This document shows positions 8,785 to 15,655 of a stretch of 37,346 nucleotides of DNA, one piece after another. This DNA is from an uncultured cyanobacterium. GTDB taxonomy: Bacteria; Cyanobacteriota; Cyanobacteriia; PCC-6307; Cyanobiaceae. Below the pieces are notes generated by a model. It was not told the DNA's origin, ran no database searches, and saw only the letters and a program-made list of their open reading frames with translations. A program made the position numbers and the translations under genes. The stretch lies in assembly GCA_903882285.1 (NCBI GenBank), contig CAIRWM010000089.1, forward strand, positions 1-37,346, written 5' to 3'. Position 1 is the stretch's first letter. Each line of letters opens with the position of its first letter.

Positions 8785-8936
8785 AGCAAGGACACGTTCT
8801 GGTCAGCGCCTTGGTAGCGGCGCTCTGCGCCGGCGTGCTGGTGCTGTTCACCGACATTGAGGTCGACCTGGTGAAGTGGATCAGCTGCGGGCCGATCGCC
8901 CAGGACGGCGAACGCCGCAGTGAGATCTGCCGCTGA
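8781..8936 (+). CDS. 51-residue single-pass membrane protein at the end of the biotin operon
   Basis: The ATG at 8781 lies inside the bioD stop (ATGA), so this frame continues the overlap chain. The protein starts MKQGHVLVSALVAALCAGVL and has one hydrophobic segment (about residues 6-23) followed by an acidic/basic tail (TDIEVDLVKWISCGPIAQDG, then ERRSEICR). Two cysteines lie in the tail. Lys2 and the hydrophobic core would suit a membrane anchor with the tail outside, or an uncleaved signal; I see no AXA cleavage site. No family is recognised. Being real is supported by the exact coupling and coding-like GC pattern. A structural or transport-related role near biotin synthesis is only a guess. 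Confidence 0.65.
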   Translation: MKQGHVLVSALVAALCAGVLVLFTDIEVDLVKWISCGPIAQDGERRSEICR

Positions 8937-8983
8937 GGGACGGCCCTGAGCCCGGAGCTGACAGCAGGGCGCGGCAAAGCCGT

Positions 8984-9202
8984 TCAGGCCTCGTGACGCG
9001 ACTCCAGCGGGCAGCTGCCCGACAGCATGGCCACGTTGTGGCCCGCCATCTCCAGGCGCCAGCCCTGGCGCTCCAGCAGCAGCCGGATCGACAGCCACGG
9101 GCCCTCCACGAACATCTCGACCGGGCCCCAGAGGCTGCGTGGCCGCCGGGCGCGGCTCCCCCCTGAGGAGGGCAGGAAGCGATGGGAGCGAGGCGAGGCC
9201 AT
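8984..9202 (-). CDS. 72-residue protein of unknown function between bioD and bioA
   Basis: Reads MASPRSHRFLPSSGGSRARR, then a hydrophobic/aromatic block (LWGPVEMFVEGPWLSIRLLL), then WRLEMAGHNVAMLSGSCPLE. The C-terminal half looks like a small folded domain, and the N-terminal half is basic and disordered-looking. It resembles the short conserved hypothetical proteins of picocyanobacteria, but I cannot name a family. It is convergent with the 51-aa gene (47-nt gap) and divergent from bioA (73-nt gap), which puts it inside the biotin region on the opposite strand. A later Met (MFVEGPW) is a possible shorter start. Confidence 0.6.
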   Translation of the reverse strand: MASPRSHRFLPSSGGSRARRPRSLWGPVEMFVEGPWLSIRLLLERQGWRLEMAGHNVAMLSGSCPLESRHEA

Positions 9203-9275
9203 GGCGACACCCGAGCCAATCCCATGATGGCGAGGGTTCACCCCTCTGGACCCCATCTCCGGCTGCTGCCTGCCC

Positions 9276-10553
9276 GTGCCCTCCGCTCCCTCCTGGCATC
9301 CCCACCTCTGGCACCCCACCACCCAGGTGGCCCGCTCCGAGCCGCCGCTGCGGGCGGTACGCGGGCAGGGTGCCCTGCTGGAGCTCGACGACGGTCGCCA
9401 GCTGATCGATGCGATCAGCAGCTGGTGGGTCACCCTGCACGGCCACGCCGAAGCCTCGATCGCCGCCGCCGTGGCCCGCCAGGCCCACACCCTGGAGCAG
9501 GTGATCTTCGCCAACTTCCGCCACCCCACGGCGGAAGCCCTGGCGGAGCGCCTCAGCGCCTGCAGCGGCCTGGAGCGCCTGTTCTTCTCCGACAACGGCT
9601 CCACAGCGGTGGAGGTGGCGCTCAAGATCGCCTGGCAGTGGTGGCACAACCAGGGGATCGCCCGCCCCCAGCTGATCGCCTTCGACGGGGCCTATCACGG
9701 CGACACCTTCGGGGCGATGGCACTGGGGGAGCGCTCGCTGTTCTCGGCGCCCTTCGAGCCGCTGCTGTTCGCCGTGGCCCGCGCTCCCTGGCCCGCCAGC
9801 TGGTGGAACGACGACAGAGTGGAGGCCCGCGAGGCGGCGTCCCTGGAGCGGCTGGAGCATCTGCTGAGCCACCCGACCGCGGCGGTGATCCTGGAGCCCC
9901 TGGTGCAGGGGGCCAGCGGCATGGCGATGGTGCGGCCGGCCTTCCTGCGCCAGGTGGAAGAGCGGGTCCGGGCTGCTGGGGCCCTGCTGATCGCCGATGA
10001 GGTGCTCACAGGCTTCGGCCGCTGCGGCGAGCTGTTCGCCTGCCAGCTCGCCGGCATCCGCCCCGACCTGATGTCCCTCTCCAAGGGGTTGACTGGGGGC
10101 TTCCTGCCCATGGGCGTGACCCTGACCAGCGAGGCCCTCTACGGCGGCTTCATCAGCGAGCAGCCGGGCCATACCCTGTTCCATGGCCACAGCTTCACGG
10201 CCAATCCCCTGGGCTGCGCCGCCGCCCTGGCCAGCCTCGATCTGCTGGAGGCCCACCCGGAGCGGTACCGCGGCTTCGAGGCCCGCCACCTCCCACGTCT
10301 GGAGGCACTGGCCCAGCACCCAGCCGTGCGGCGACCGCGCCTGCGGGGCAGCATCGCCGCCTTCGAGCTGGCGGTGGAGAACCCCGGCTACCTGAATCCA
10401 GCGGGCCGTCGCCTGCAGGCGCTGGCCCTGGAGCAGGGGGTGTTCCTGCGCCCTCTGGGCCATGTGGTCTACCTGCTGCCTCCCCTGTGCATCAGCGACC
10501 AGCAGCTGGATCAGTGCTACGGCGCCGTCCGCAGCGCCCTCGACCAGCTCTGA
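9276..10553 (+). CDS. bioA: Adenosylmethionine-8-amino-7-oxononanoate aminotransferase
   Basis: A class III PLP aminotransferase that converts KAPA to 7,8-diaminopelargonate with S-adenosylmethionine as amino donor, the step between BioF and BioD. Motifs seen: HPHLWHPTTQ at the start, matching the family's N-terminal HxWHP; SSWWVTLHGHAE; FFSDNGSTAVEVALKIAWQ for the phosphate cup; FDGAYHGDTFGAM; ADEVLTGFGRCGELF; and SKGLTGGFLPMG with the PLP lysine at residue 270. The length of 425 is normal. The start is GTG at 9276; it places the HxWHP motif at the proper distance, and no ATG fits. It has its own upstream region rather than being part of the overlapping bioFKCD chain. Confidence 0.97.
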   Translation: MPSAPSWHPHLWHPTTQVARSEPPLRAVRGQGALLELDDGRQLIDAISSWWVTLHGHAEASIAAAVARQAHTLEQVIFANFRHPTAEALAERLSACSGLERLFFSDNGSTAVEVALKIAWQWWHNQGIARPQLIAFDGAYHGDTFGAMALGERSLFSAPFEPLLFAVARAPWPASWWNDDRVEAREAASLERLEHLLSHPTAAVILEPLVQGASGMAMVRPAFLRQVEERVRAAGALLIADEVLTGFGRCGELFACQLAGIRPDLMSLSKGLTGGFLPMGVTLTSEALYGGFISEQPGHTLFHGHSFTANPLGCAAALASLDLLEAHPERYRGFEARHLPRLEALAQHPAVRRPRLRGSIAAFELAVENPGYLNPAGRRLQALALEQGVFLRPLGHVVYLLPPLCISDQQLDQCYGAVRSALDQL

Positions 10554-10592
10554 TCCCAAGGTCGACCCAGGAGGCCAGCTCAGCCGGTCGGC

Positions 10593-10871
10593 TCAGGGGC
10601 CAGCCAGGATCGCCGCCTCCACGTCGGCGCGGGAGAGGCCATAGGAGAAACGCCGCTGGGTCTCGCGACCCTCTTGATGCCAGCGCACCTCCAGCTCCTC
10701 CACCAGCAGCTCGATGCGGGCGCTCCACTCGGGGCGGTGCAGATCCCAGACAGCCCCGCGCGGGACCTGCTGCCGGGCGCCTAGCTGGCGCAGCCAGTGT
10801 TCGAGGGCCGGCAGCGGGTGGTGGTAGATGGGGGTGCCATCGGCGGGCAGCATCGCCATTGCGGTCGCCAT
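10593..10871 (-). CDS. DUF3143 family protein
   Basis: A 92-residue cyanobacterial protein with the family's typical beginning LPADGTPIYHHPLPALEHWL, then RQLGARQQ and a beta-like segment (IELLVEELEVRWHQEGRE), ending FSYGLSRADVEAAI. No function is known to me for DUF3143. It follows the J-domain gene by 21 nt on the same strand, so the two are probably one transcription unit. The ATG at 10871 is the longest start; a later Met (MLPADG) fits family members equally well. Confidence 0.85.
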   Translation of the reverse strand: MATAMAMLPADGTPIYHHPLPALEHWLRQLGARQQVPRGAVWDLHRPEWSARIELLVEELEVRWHQEGRETQRRFSYGLSRADVEAAILAGP

Positions 10872-10892
10872 CGGAAGTGGAGGCAGCTTGCC

Positions 10893-11414
10893 TCAGGGCC
10901 GTGGGGCTGGGGGGGGCGAGGGAGCCGCTGGGGCCGAGGAAACCGGAGCCGCCGCCCCGCTGGCCTGGAGTTCGCCCCACCAACTCGGCAAGGCCACCAG
11001 CTCGGCCCCCCGGGCCCAGGCCAGCCCGATGCCCAGTACCAGGCTGAGCAGCAGGGCCAGGCCCAGCAGCAGCAGGGCAAACCACTCGCCACCGGAGAGG
11101 GCCCGCCGCACCGAGACGACCCCGGGCTCGGCGACGCGCAGGGGCGGGCGCATCGCCGGAGGCGCCGCCTCCAGGGGCGGCGACGGAGGCCGCAACCGAT
11201 CGTCGTAGCACCGGCGGGCCTCCGGATCCACGAGCACGGCATAGGCCTGCCGCAGCCTGCGGAAGGCCACCTCGGCTTCCGCCGCCGGGAGGTTGGTGGT
11301 GTCGGGGTGGTAGCGCTTGCTCAGGGCCCGAAACGAACGCCGCAGCTCCTCGTCCGTGGCGCCAGGGCCCAGCTCGAGCACCTCGTAATGACTGGGATGG
11401 GGCTGGCTCGTCAT
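10893..11414 (-). CDS. J-domain protein with one transmembrane segment
   Basis: A 173-residue protein. Residues about 8-70 are a J domain (HYEVLELGPGATDEELRRSF, then KRYHPDTTN) with an intact HPD motif, so it should stimulate an Hsp70 (DnaK) ATPase. A linker rich in Pro precedes a hydrophobic helix (WFALLLLGLALLLSLVLGIG, about residues 110-132). The C-terminal tail is Ala/Pro/Ser rich and featureless. It lacks the Gly/Phe and zinc-finger regions of full DnaJ. The helix implies membrane-tethered recruitment of DnaK, probably with the J domain cytoplasmic; the client is unknown. It is divergent from rsmG, with a 62-nt gap. Confidence 0.85.
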   Translation of the reverse strand: MTSQPHPSHYEVLELGPGATDEELRRSFRALSKRYHPDTTNLPAAEAEVAFRRLRQAYAVLVDPEARRCYDDRLRPPSPPLEAAPPAMRPPLRVAEPGVVSVRRALSGGEWFALLLLGLALLLSLVLGIGLAWARGAELVALPSWWGELQASGAAAPVSSAPAAPSPPPAPRP

Positions 11415-11476
11415 GGGGGACGACCGTGGCCGCCGGTGCTGAGGGATCCTAGGAAGAAGCACCCCATCGTCTGCGG

Positions 11477-12244
11477 ATGGCCGCCAGCTCACCTCCGACG
11501 CCGCCCGGCGCCAGCTTCTGGCAGAGCCTGGGCTGGCTGCCGGACGCCGACCAGCTGGAGCAGCTGGTGGCGCTTCAGCAGCAGCTGCGCGACTGGAACA
11601 GTCGACTCAACCTGACCCGGCTGGTGGAGGGCGACGACTACTGGATCTCCCAGGTCTTCGACAGTCTCTGGCCCCTCGCCGACCTGCTGGCGGCCCAGCA
11701 GGGGGAGACGGCGCCGCTGGAGCTGATCGACGTAGGCACCGGCGGCGGCTTCCCCGGGCTGGCCCTGGCGATTGCCCTGCCCAGAGCTCAGCTCACCCTG
11801 ATCGACTCCGTGGGCCGCAAGGTGGAAGCCGTCCGGGCGATGGCGGCAGCCGTAGGGCTGGCCGAGCGGGTGCGGCTGCGCTGCGAACGGGTGGAGCGCA
11901 GCGGCCAGGAGCGGGACTGCCGCGGCCGGCACGACTGGGCCACGGCCCGGGCCGTGGCCAGCGCGCCGGTGGTGGCCGAATACCTGATCCCCCTGCTACG
12001 ACCGGGCGGCCGGGCCCTGCTCTACCGCGGCCAGTGGAGCCCCACCGACCAGGAGGAGCTGGAGCGCGCCCTGGTGCCTCTGCGGGCCTCGATCGAACGG
12101 GTCACACCGCTGCAGCTGCCGGGGGGGCGCGGTCTGCGCCATGCCCTGGTGCTGCGCCCCGATGGCCCCTGCCCGAAGGCCTACCCCCGGGCCGTCGGCG
12201 TGCCGGCCAAACAGCCGCTGGGCGCCTGGCCCTTAGGGGCCTAG
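11477..12244 (+). CDS. rsmG: 16S rRNA (guanine-N7)-methyltransferase G
   Basis: RsmG (GidB) makes m7G in the 530 loop of 16S rRNA (G527 in E. coli) using SAM. The family entry [14 protein letters not shown] is followed by motif [20 protein letters not shown], then [20 protein letters not shown] and the [15 protein letters not shown] block that is specific to RsmG. At 255 residues it is a little longer than the E. coli enzyme because of short extensions at both ends. The last codon and stop share CTAG with the stop of the convergent aldo/keto reductase gene. Confidence 0.96.
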   Translation: MAASSPPTPPGASFWQSLGWLPDADQLEQLVALQQQLRDWNSRLNLTRLVEGDDYWISQVFDSLWPLADLLAAQQGETAPLELIDVGTGGGFPGLALAIALPRAQLTLIDSVGRKVEAVRAMAAAVGLAERVRLRCERVERSGQERDCRGRHDWATARAVASAPVVAEYLIPLLRPGGRALLYRGQWSPTDQEELERALVPLRASIERVTPLQLPGGRGLRHALVLRPDGPCPKAYPRAVGVPAKQPLGAWPLGA

Positions 12245-13452
12245 GCGCTATGCAAGCGCTGCAGAGCCTCCCCTGCCAGCTGCTGACGCAGGCGCCGCAG
12301 CAGGTCCGGGATCTGGGCGGCCCAGGGGCTCCCGATCAGCACCGCCAGCAGTTCAGCCTCGCTCACCGTGTGGTCGAGGGCGTCGGCGTTGGCGCCGGGG
12401 AACCAGTGTCCCCCCTGGCCGAGCAGGCCGTAGCGGGCGCGGCAGAACGACTCCATCCCCCAGGCCTCCAGCAGGTTGTGCAGCCAGAGCAGCACCGGCA
12501 GGTTGATGCCTCCGGGGGTGTCCGACCAGGCAGGCAGCCCCTCCGACCAGCTCGCCAGCCAGGCGTCACCGAGGGCGCCGCGGCGAGCCTCCTCCAGGCG
12601 CTGCAAGATCGGCTGCAACAGGCCCGGGGCCTCAGCAAGCCGCCCCGCCGCCTCCAGGTGGAGATCGAGATCACCGGGCCGCGCCGCACCGACGCTGATC
12701 GTGTGGATGCCTGGGGCCGTAAGGCAGAAGAGGTCGTTGAAGACGATCGGATGCAGGGGGACACAGAGCTCGCTCAGGCGCGCCGACGGACTGTGCAGGT
12801 GGCCGCCCTTGTCGGTGGGGCTGATCACGAACACGCCCATGTCGTGGGCCAGGGCCGCCTCGATCGCCGGGCGGTTGTCCTGACGGATGAAATACCAGTG
12901 GAGGTTGATGTAGTCGAACTGGTCGCTGGCGATCGCCGCCAAGATCACCGGCAGGGGGGCATGGGTGGACAGGCCCAGGTGGCCGATGCGACCGTCGGCC
13001 TGCCAGCGGCGGGCCACCTCCAGGCAGCCGCCGGGGCACAGGATCTGCTCCAGATGGGCGGCGTTGTTGACGCCATGGAACCCCAGCAGATCGAGGCGGC
13101 CACCGCGCTCGGCCAGCCCCAGCCGCTCAAAACTGGTGGCCAGCTCCGCCTCAAAGGCGGCGGAGTCCTCGCTGGGCGGTACCTTGCTCTGCAAGATACG
13201 CAAAGGATCCGGCACCGCCTGCAGCAGCCAGCCCAGCTGCCGCTCGGAGCTGCCGTAGTGGCGGGCTGTCTCGATGTGGTGGAGGCCAGCGGCCACCGCC
13301 GCCTCCAGGGTGGCGCGCAGATTGGCCTGGCTCTCGGCGCTGATCTCGGCGGCATCCAGATCTCTCCAGCTCTGCTGAAAGCGCATGCCCCCCAGTGACA
13401 ACACCGGCATCAGCAGCTCGGTGCGGCCGAAACGGCGGGTGGGGATGGTCAC
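12241..13452 (-). CDS. Aldo/keto reductase (COG1453-like) without C-terminal Fe-S cysteines
   Basis: A 403-residue NADPH-type TIM-barrel oxidoreductase. The start region [20 protein letters not shown] and the catalytic set are visible: Tyr66 ([10 protein letters not shown]), Lys90 (ILQSKVPP) and His126 (LLGFHGVNN). The usual catalytic Asp is Glu61. The C-terminal extension ([15 protein letters not shown], later [11 protein letters not shown]) follows the pattern of COG1453 reductases, which normally carry a 4Fe-4S cysteine motif just before it; here that stretch (residues 301-319, [19 protein letters not shown]) has no cysteine. The start is GTG at 13452, overlapping the ferredoxin stop by 3 nt (GTGA), so the two are translated together. 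The substrate is unknown. Confidence 0.85.
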   Translation of the reverse strand: MTIPTRRFGRTELLMPVLSLGGMRFQQSWRDLDAAEISAESQANLRATLEAAVAAGLHHIETARHYGSSERQLGWLLQAVPDPLRILQSKVPPSEDSAAFEAELATSFERLGLAERGGRLDLLGFHGVNNAAHLEQILCPGGCLEVARRWQADGRIGHLGLSTHAPLPVILAAIASDQFDYINLHWYFIRQDNRPAIEAALAHDMGVFVISPTDKGGHLHSPSARLSELCVPLHPIVFNDLFCLTAPGIHTISVGAARPGDLDLHLEAAGRLAEAPGLLQPILQRLEEARRGALGDAWLASWSEGLPAWSDTPGGINLPVLLWLHNLLEAWGMESFCRARYGLLGQGGHWFPGANADALDHTVSEAELLAVLIGSPWAAQIPDLLRRLRQQLAGEALQRLHSA

Positions 13453-13853
13453 GGCGCAGGGGAGGGTGACGGCGCGGCACGGGGCAGGGTGCGCTTGAGC
13501 CGGGCCGGCGACGGCACCCCCAGCGGCAGGATCTCCTGCTGTTCCAGCTGGGCCTCCAGCTCCGGCAGTCGCTCATAGGGCACCCAGTGGATGCAGTCCA
13601 CCGGACAGGTATCGATCGCCTCCTGGATGCGGTCACCGCTGTCGCCGTCCTGGCGCAGGGCCCGCGAGCGCCCCCAGGTGGGCTCCACCACAAAGGTGTT
13701 CGAGGCCACGTGGGCGCAGTAGCGGCAGCCGATGCAGACCGCCTCGTCCACCCACACGGCCTTCTGCCGCAGAGCACCGCCGAGCTGGGGTTCCCGGCCT
13801 GTGGGAGCATCGGCGTCGGCGCTGACGCGGAAGGCAATCGAGGGATCGCTCAT
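13449..13853 (-). CDS. [4Fe-4S] ferredoxin
   Basis: A 134-residue protein with one cluster motif: Cys40, Cys43 and Cys46 (CIGCRYCAHVASNTF) plus Cys83 in DTCPVDCIHWV, with a further Cys87. The 30-residue N-terminus is disordered-looking. The C-terminal segment (LPELEAQLEQQEILPLG) is probably helical, and the tail is Pro/Arg rich. This type, next to Ycf35 and DUF2997, is a recurrent cyanobacterial arrangement. It should carry single electrons in the cytosol; its partner is unknown, but coupling to the downstream aldo/keto reductase makes that enzyme a candidate. The ATG at 13853 is preceded 37 nt upstream by the ycf35 stop. Confidence 0.9.
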   Translation of the reverse strand: MSDPSIAFRVSADADAPTGREPQLGGALRQKAVWVDEAVCIGCRYCAHVASNTFVVEPTWGRSRALRQDGDSGDRIQEAIDTCPVDCIHWVPYERLPELEAQLEQQEILPLGVPSPARLKRTLPRAAPSPSPAP

Positions 13854-13890
13854 GGCCGACGGCGCAACACAGACAGCGTGCGCAGCGAGA

Positions 13891-14283
13891 TCAGGCGTCC
13901 CAGCGAGTGACCACCAGCTCCAGGCTGCCGTCATGATGACTGATCTGCTCACTCACCTGAAAGCCCTCCTCCCGGGTGGCGGCCAGGATCGTGCGCAGGG
14001 CGTAGCGCTGGCTCAGCTGGGCCAGGAAGCGCTCCACCGGCACGGGCTGCTTCCAGAGATCGAGATCGGTGACGAGCTCATAGCTGCCGGTGGCCGGGTC
14101 GAGACGAAAGCCTATGTCGGCGCCGCTCTCCTGGACGATGGCCAGCTCGGCGGTGACGGTCTGACCGCGGTAGCCGCGCACCGGCTGACTGCCCTCCGAC
14201 GGCTCATGGCCAAGGTCGGTGAGGGCCTCGATCAGGGTCTGGCGATCGCGTAGCTCGGTCCGGACGGTGCTGAAGTGCGACAT
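13891..14283 (-). CDS. ycf35: Ycf35 / DUF1257 family protein
   Basis: A 130-residue protein starting MSHFSTVRTELRDRQTLIEA, with RGYRGQTVTAELAIVQ, DIGFRLDPATGSYELVTDL and LAQLSQRYALRTI in the order seen in Ycf35, which is encoded in red-algal plastids and in cyanobacteria. The function is not established. There is no membrane segment. It lies between DUF2997 (36-nt gap) and the ferredoxin (37-nt gap), all on the minus strand, which implies a shared role, possibly in an electron-transfer or cofactor process given the ferredoxin. Confidence 0.9.
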   Translation of the reverse strand: MSHFSTVRTELRDRQTLIEALTDLGHEPSEGSQPVRGYRGQTVTAELAIVQESGADIGFRLDPATGSYELVTDLDLWKQPVPVERFLAQLSQRYALRTILAATREEGFQVSEQISHHDGSLELVVTRWDA

Positions 14284-14319
14284 CGGAGCAGGGAGAAGCG
14301 CGTGAGGGGATCCGGCCGT

Positions 14320-14535
14320 TCAGACGGTGTGGTGCTGGCCAAGGAGCTGGTGCCCGCTGGTCTCCAGTGCCTGGGTCTGGAAGGCTTCCGCAGTGCCCTG
14401 GCGCTGCTGGACGGTGCCGAGCCGGGCCTCGATGCGCTCGGTGAGCGATTCGCAACCCAGGCCCTGCACGCCTTCCACCTTCTCCTCGACGCGGCCATCA
14501 GGCCGGATGCGGAATCGGATGGTGCGCTGGGGCAT
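14320..14535 (-). CDS. DUF2997 family protein
   Basis: A 71-residue protein reading MPQRTIRFRIRPDGRVEEKV, then EGVQGLGCESLTERIEARLG. The first part is a short beta hairpin typical of DUF2997, and the single Cys sits in the conserved GxxC turn before a helix. The tail is Gln/His rich. The family has no known activity. It regularly neighbours DUF1257 genes in cyanobacteria, and that is the case here. Confidence 0.88.
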   Translation of the reverse strand: MPQRTIRFRIRPDGRVEEKVEGVQGLGCESLTERIEARLGTVQQRQGTAEAFQTQALETSGHQLLGQHHTV

Positions 14536-14600
14536 CCCCTGAAACGGATGGAATCTGCGGATGCTAACCGGCTTGACTGAGAACTGGGATCGCCCAGCGC

Positions 14601-15425
14601 TCAGCTCAGCAGCCCCTCGTCCACCAGGGTCTGCAGCCGCTCCAGCACCTCCGGCTGCTCGAGCTGCTCGAGGGCGAGCCGCGCCTCATCGCGCACGCTG
14701 GACTCGCTGTCGTGAAGCATGGTGTGCAGCAGCGATTCCACCACCTCCTGCTGGCGGGGTTCCACCAGATCGGCGTAGAGGCGGCCCAGGCCCCAGGCGC
14801 TGTTGCTGCGCACCGCCGCCTCGCTGTCGATACGCAGCGTCAGCAGCAGCTGGGCGGCGGCCGGGTCAGCCTTGGCCGGCCCGGTGCCGCCCGCGTCGGC
14901 AAGGGAGCTGGCCGCCCAGAGGCGCACCGCCGCCAGATCCATCTGCAGCGAGCGGATCAGCGGATTGAGAATCGGAGCGTCGGGGTAGTTGCCCAGACTC
15001 CAGGCCACCGCTTTACGCACGTAGCCGTTGTCGTCGGCGGCGAGCAGGGCCAACAGGGGCTCCACCGCCAGCGGATGGGGATTGCGGCCAAGGGCATAGA
15101 CCGCACTCATCCGCAGGATCGGACAACTGGCCTGCAGCAGCGGCAGCAGCAGGGGCACGGCCCGGGGATCGCGGTGTTCGCAGAACACCCGGAGCCCTTG
15201 CATGCGCTGGTCCTGGCCGCCCTGCAGCTGGATCAGGCCCCAGTCGCACTCCGCCGCCACATCACCGGCACTGGGCTCGGCCGTGTCGATCTCGTCGAGC
15301 GGGTCACCGAGCAGCTCCTCTGCCAGCTCACGGGCAAGCACCTCGGGATCAAGGGCCAGCTCGGGGCTGCTGTCCGGGAAGGGGGCCGGGAATGGGGTGG
15401 GGAAGGGCAGGGCCTCGTCCGACAT
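14601..15425 (-). CDS. HEAT-repeat protein
   Basis: A 274-residue protein of paired helices. After a Pro/acidic leader of about 50 residues come repeats such as QGLRVFCEHRDPRAVPLLLP, LRMSAVYALGRNPHPLAVEP, YVRKAVAWSLGNYPDAPILN, VRLWAASSLADAG and VRSNSAWGLGRLYADL. This recalls the HEAT-repeat family of phycobilin lyase subunits (CpcE type) and, more closely from memory, the IscA-interacting HEAT protein IaiH of cyanobacteria. If the latter is right, a link to Fe-S biology would fit the ferredoxin downstream. There is no lyase partner gene in this window. It is 26 nt downstream of the 41-aa membrane protein gene and 65 nt upstream of DUF2997, all in one direction. Confidence 0.85.
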   Translation of the reverse strand: MSDEALPFPTPFPAPFPDSSPELALDPEVLARELAEELLGDPLDEIDTAEPSAGDVAAECDWGLIQLQGGQDQRMQGLRVFCEHRDPRAVPLLLPLLQASCPILRMSAVYALGRNPHPLAVEPLLALLAADDNGYVRKAVAWSLGNYPDAPILNPLIRSLQMDLAAVRLWAASSLADAGGTGPAKADPAAAQLLLTLRIDSEAAVRSNSAWGLGRLYADLVEPRQQEVVESLLHTMLHDSESSVRDEARLALEQLEQPEVLERLQTLVDEGLLS

Positions 15426-15451
15426 GGGGCGGTCCAGCTGCAGGGATTGTC

Positions 15452-15577
15452 TCAGCCCATCGGTGCCGGGGCCGCCATGTCCCCCGGCAACCAGATGCGG
15501 GCGCTCACGGCGAACAGGGCCAGGCCGAACAGCAGCACGATGGCCGCCGGCAGCAGGGTGGAGCGGAGAAACGACAT
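15452..15577 (-). CDS. 41-residue single-pass membrane protein
   Basis: Reads MSFLRSTLLPAAIVLLFGLA, then LFAVSARIWLPGDMAAPAPMG. One hydrophobic helix (about residues 7-25) follows an Arg, so the N-terminus is probably cytoplasmic. The ending SARIWLPGDMAAPAP looks familiar from small hypothetical proteins of picocyanobacteria, but no function is known. A longer in-frame start at 15646 would add a low-complexity leader and crowd the divergent transporter start at 15656, so I prefer 15577. Confidence 0.65.
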   Translation of the reverse strand: MSFLRSTLLPAAIVLLFGLALFAVSARIWLPGDMAAPAPMG

Positions 15578-15655
15578 CGGGGCCGGGCCGGGCTGGGGCT
15601 CGCCATTCTCCCGTGCGGCCGGCGCGCCTACTGTTCGCCGAGCCATCTCTGGCCC

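Noticed and set aside
8343-10559. A 738-residue minus-strand frame opposite bioD and bioA
   Set aside because: Runs antisense through two clear genes and is low complexity.
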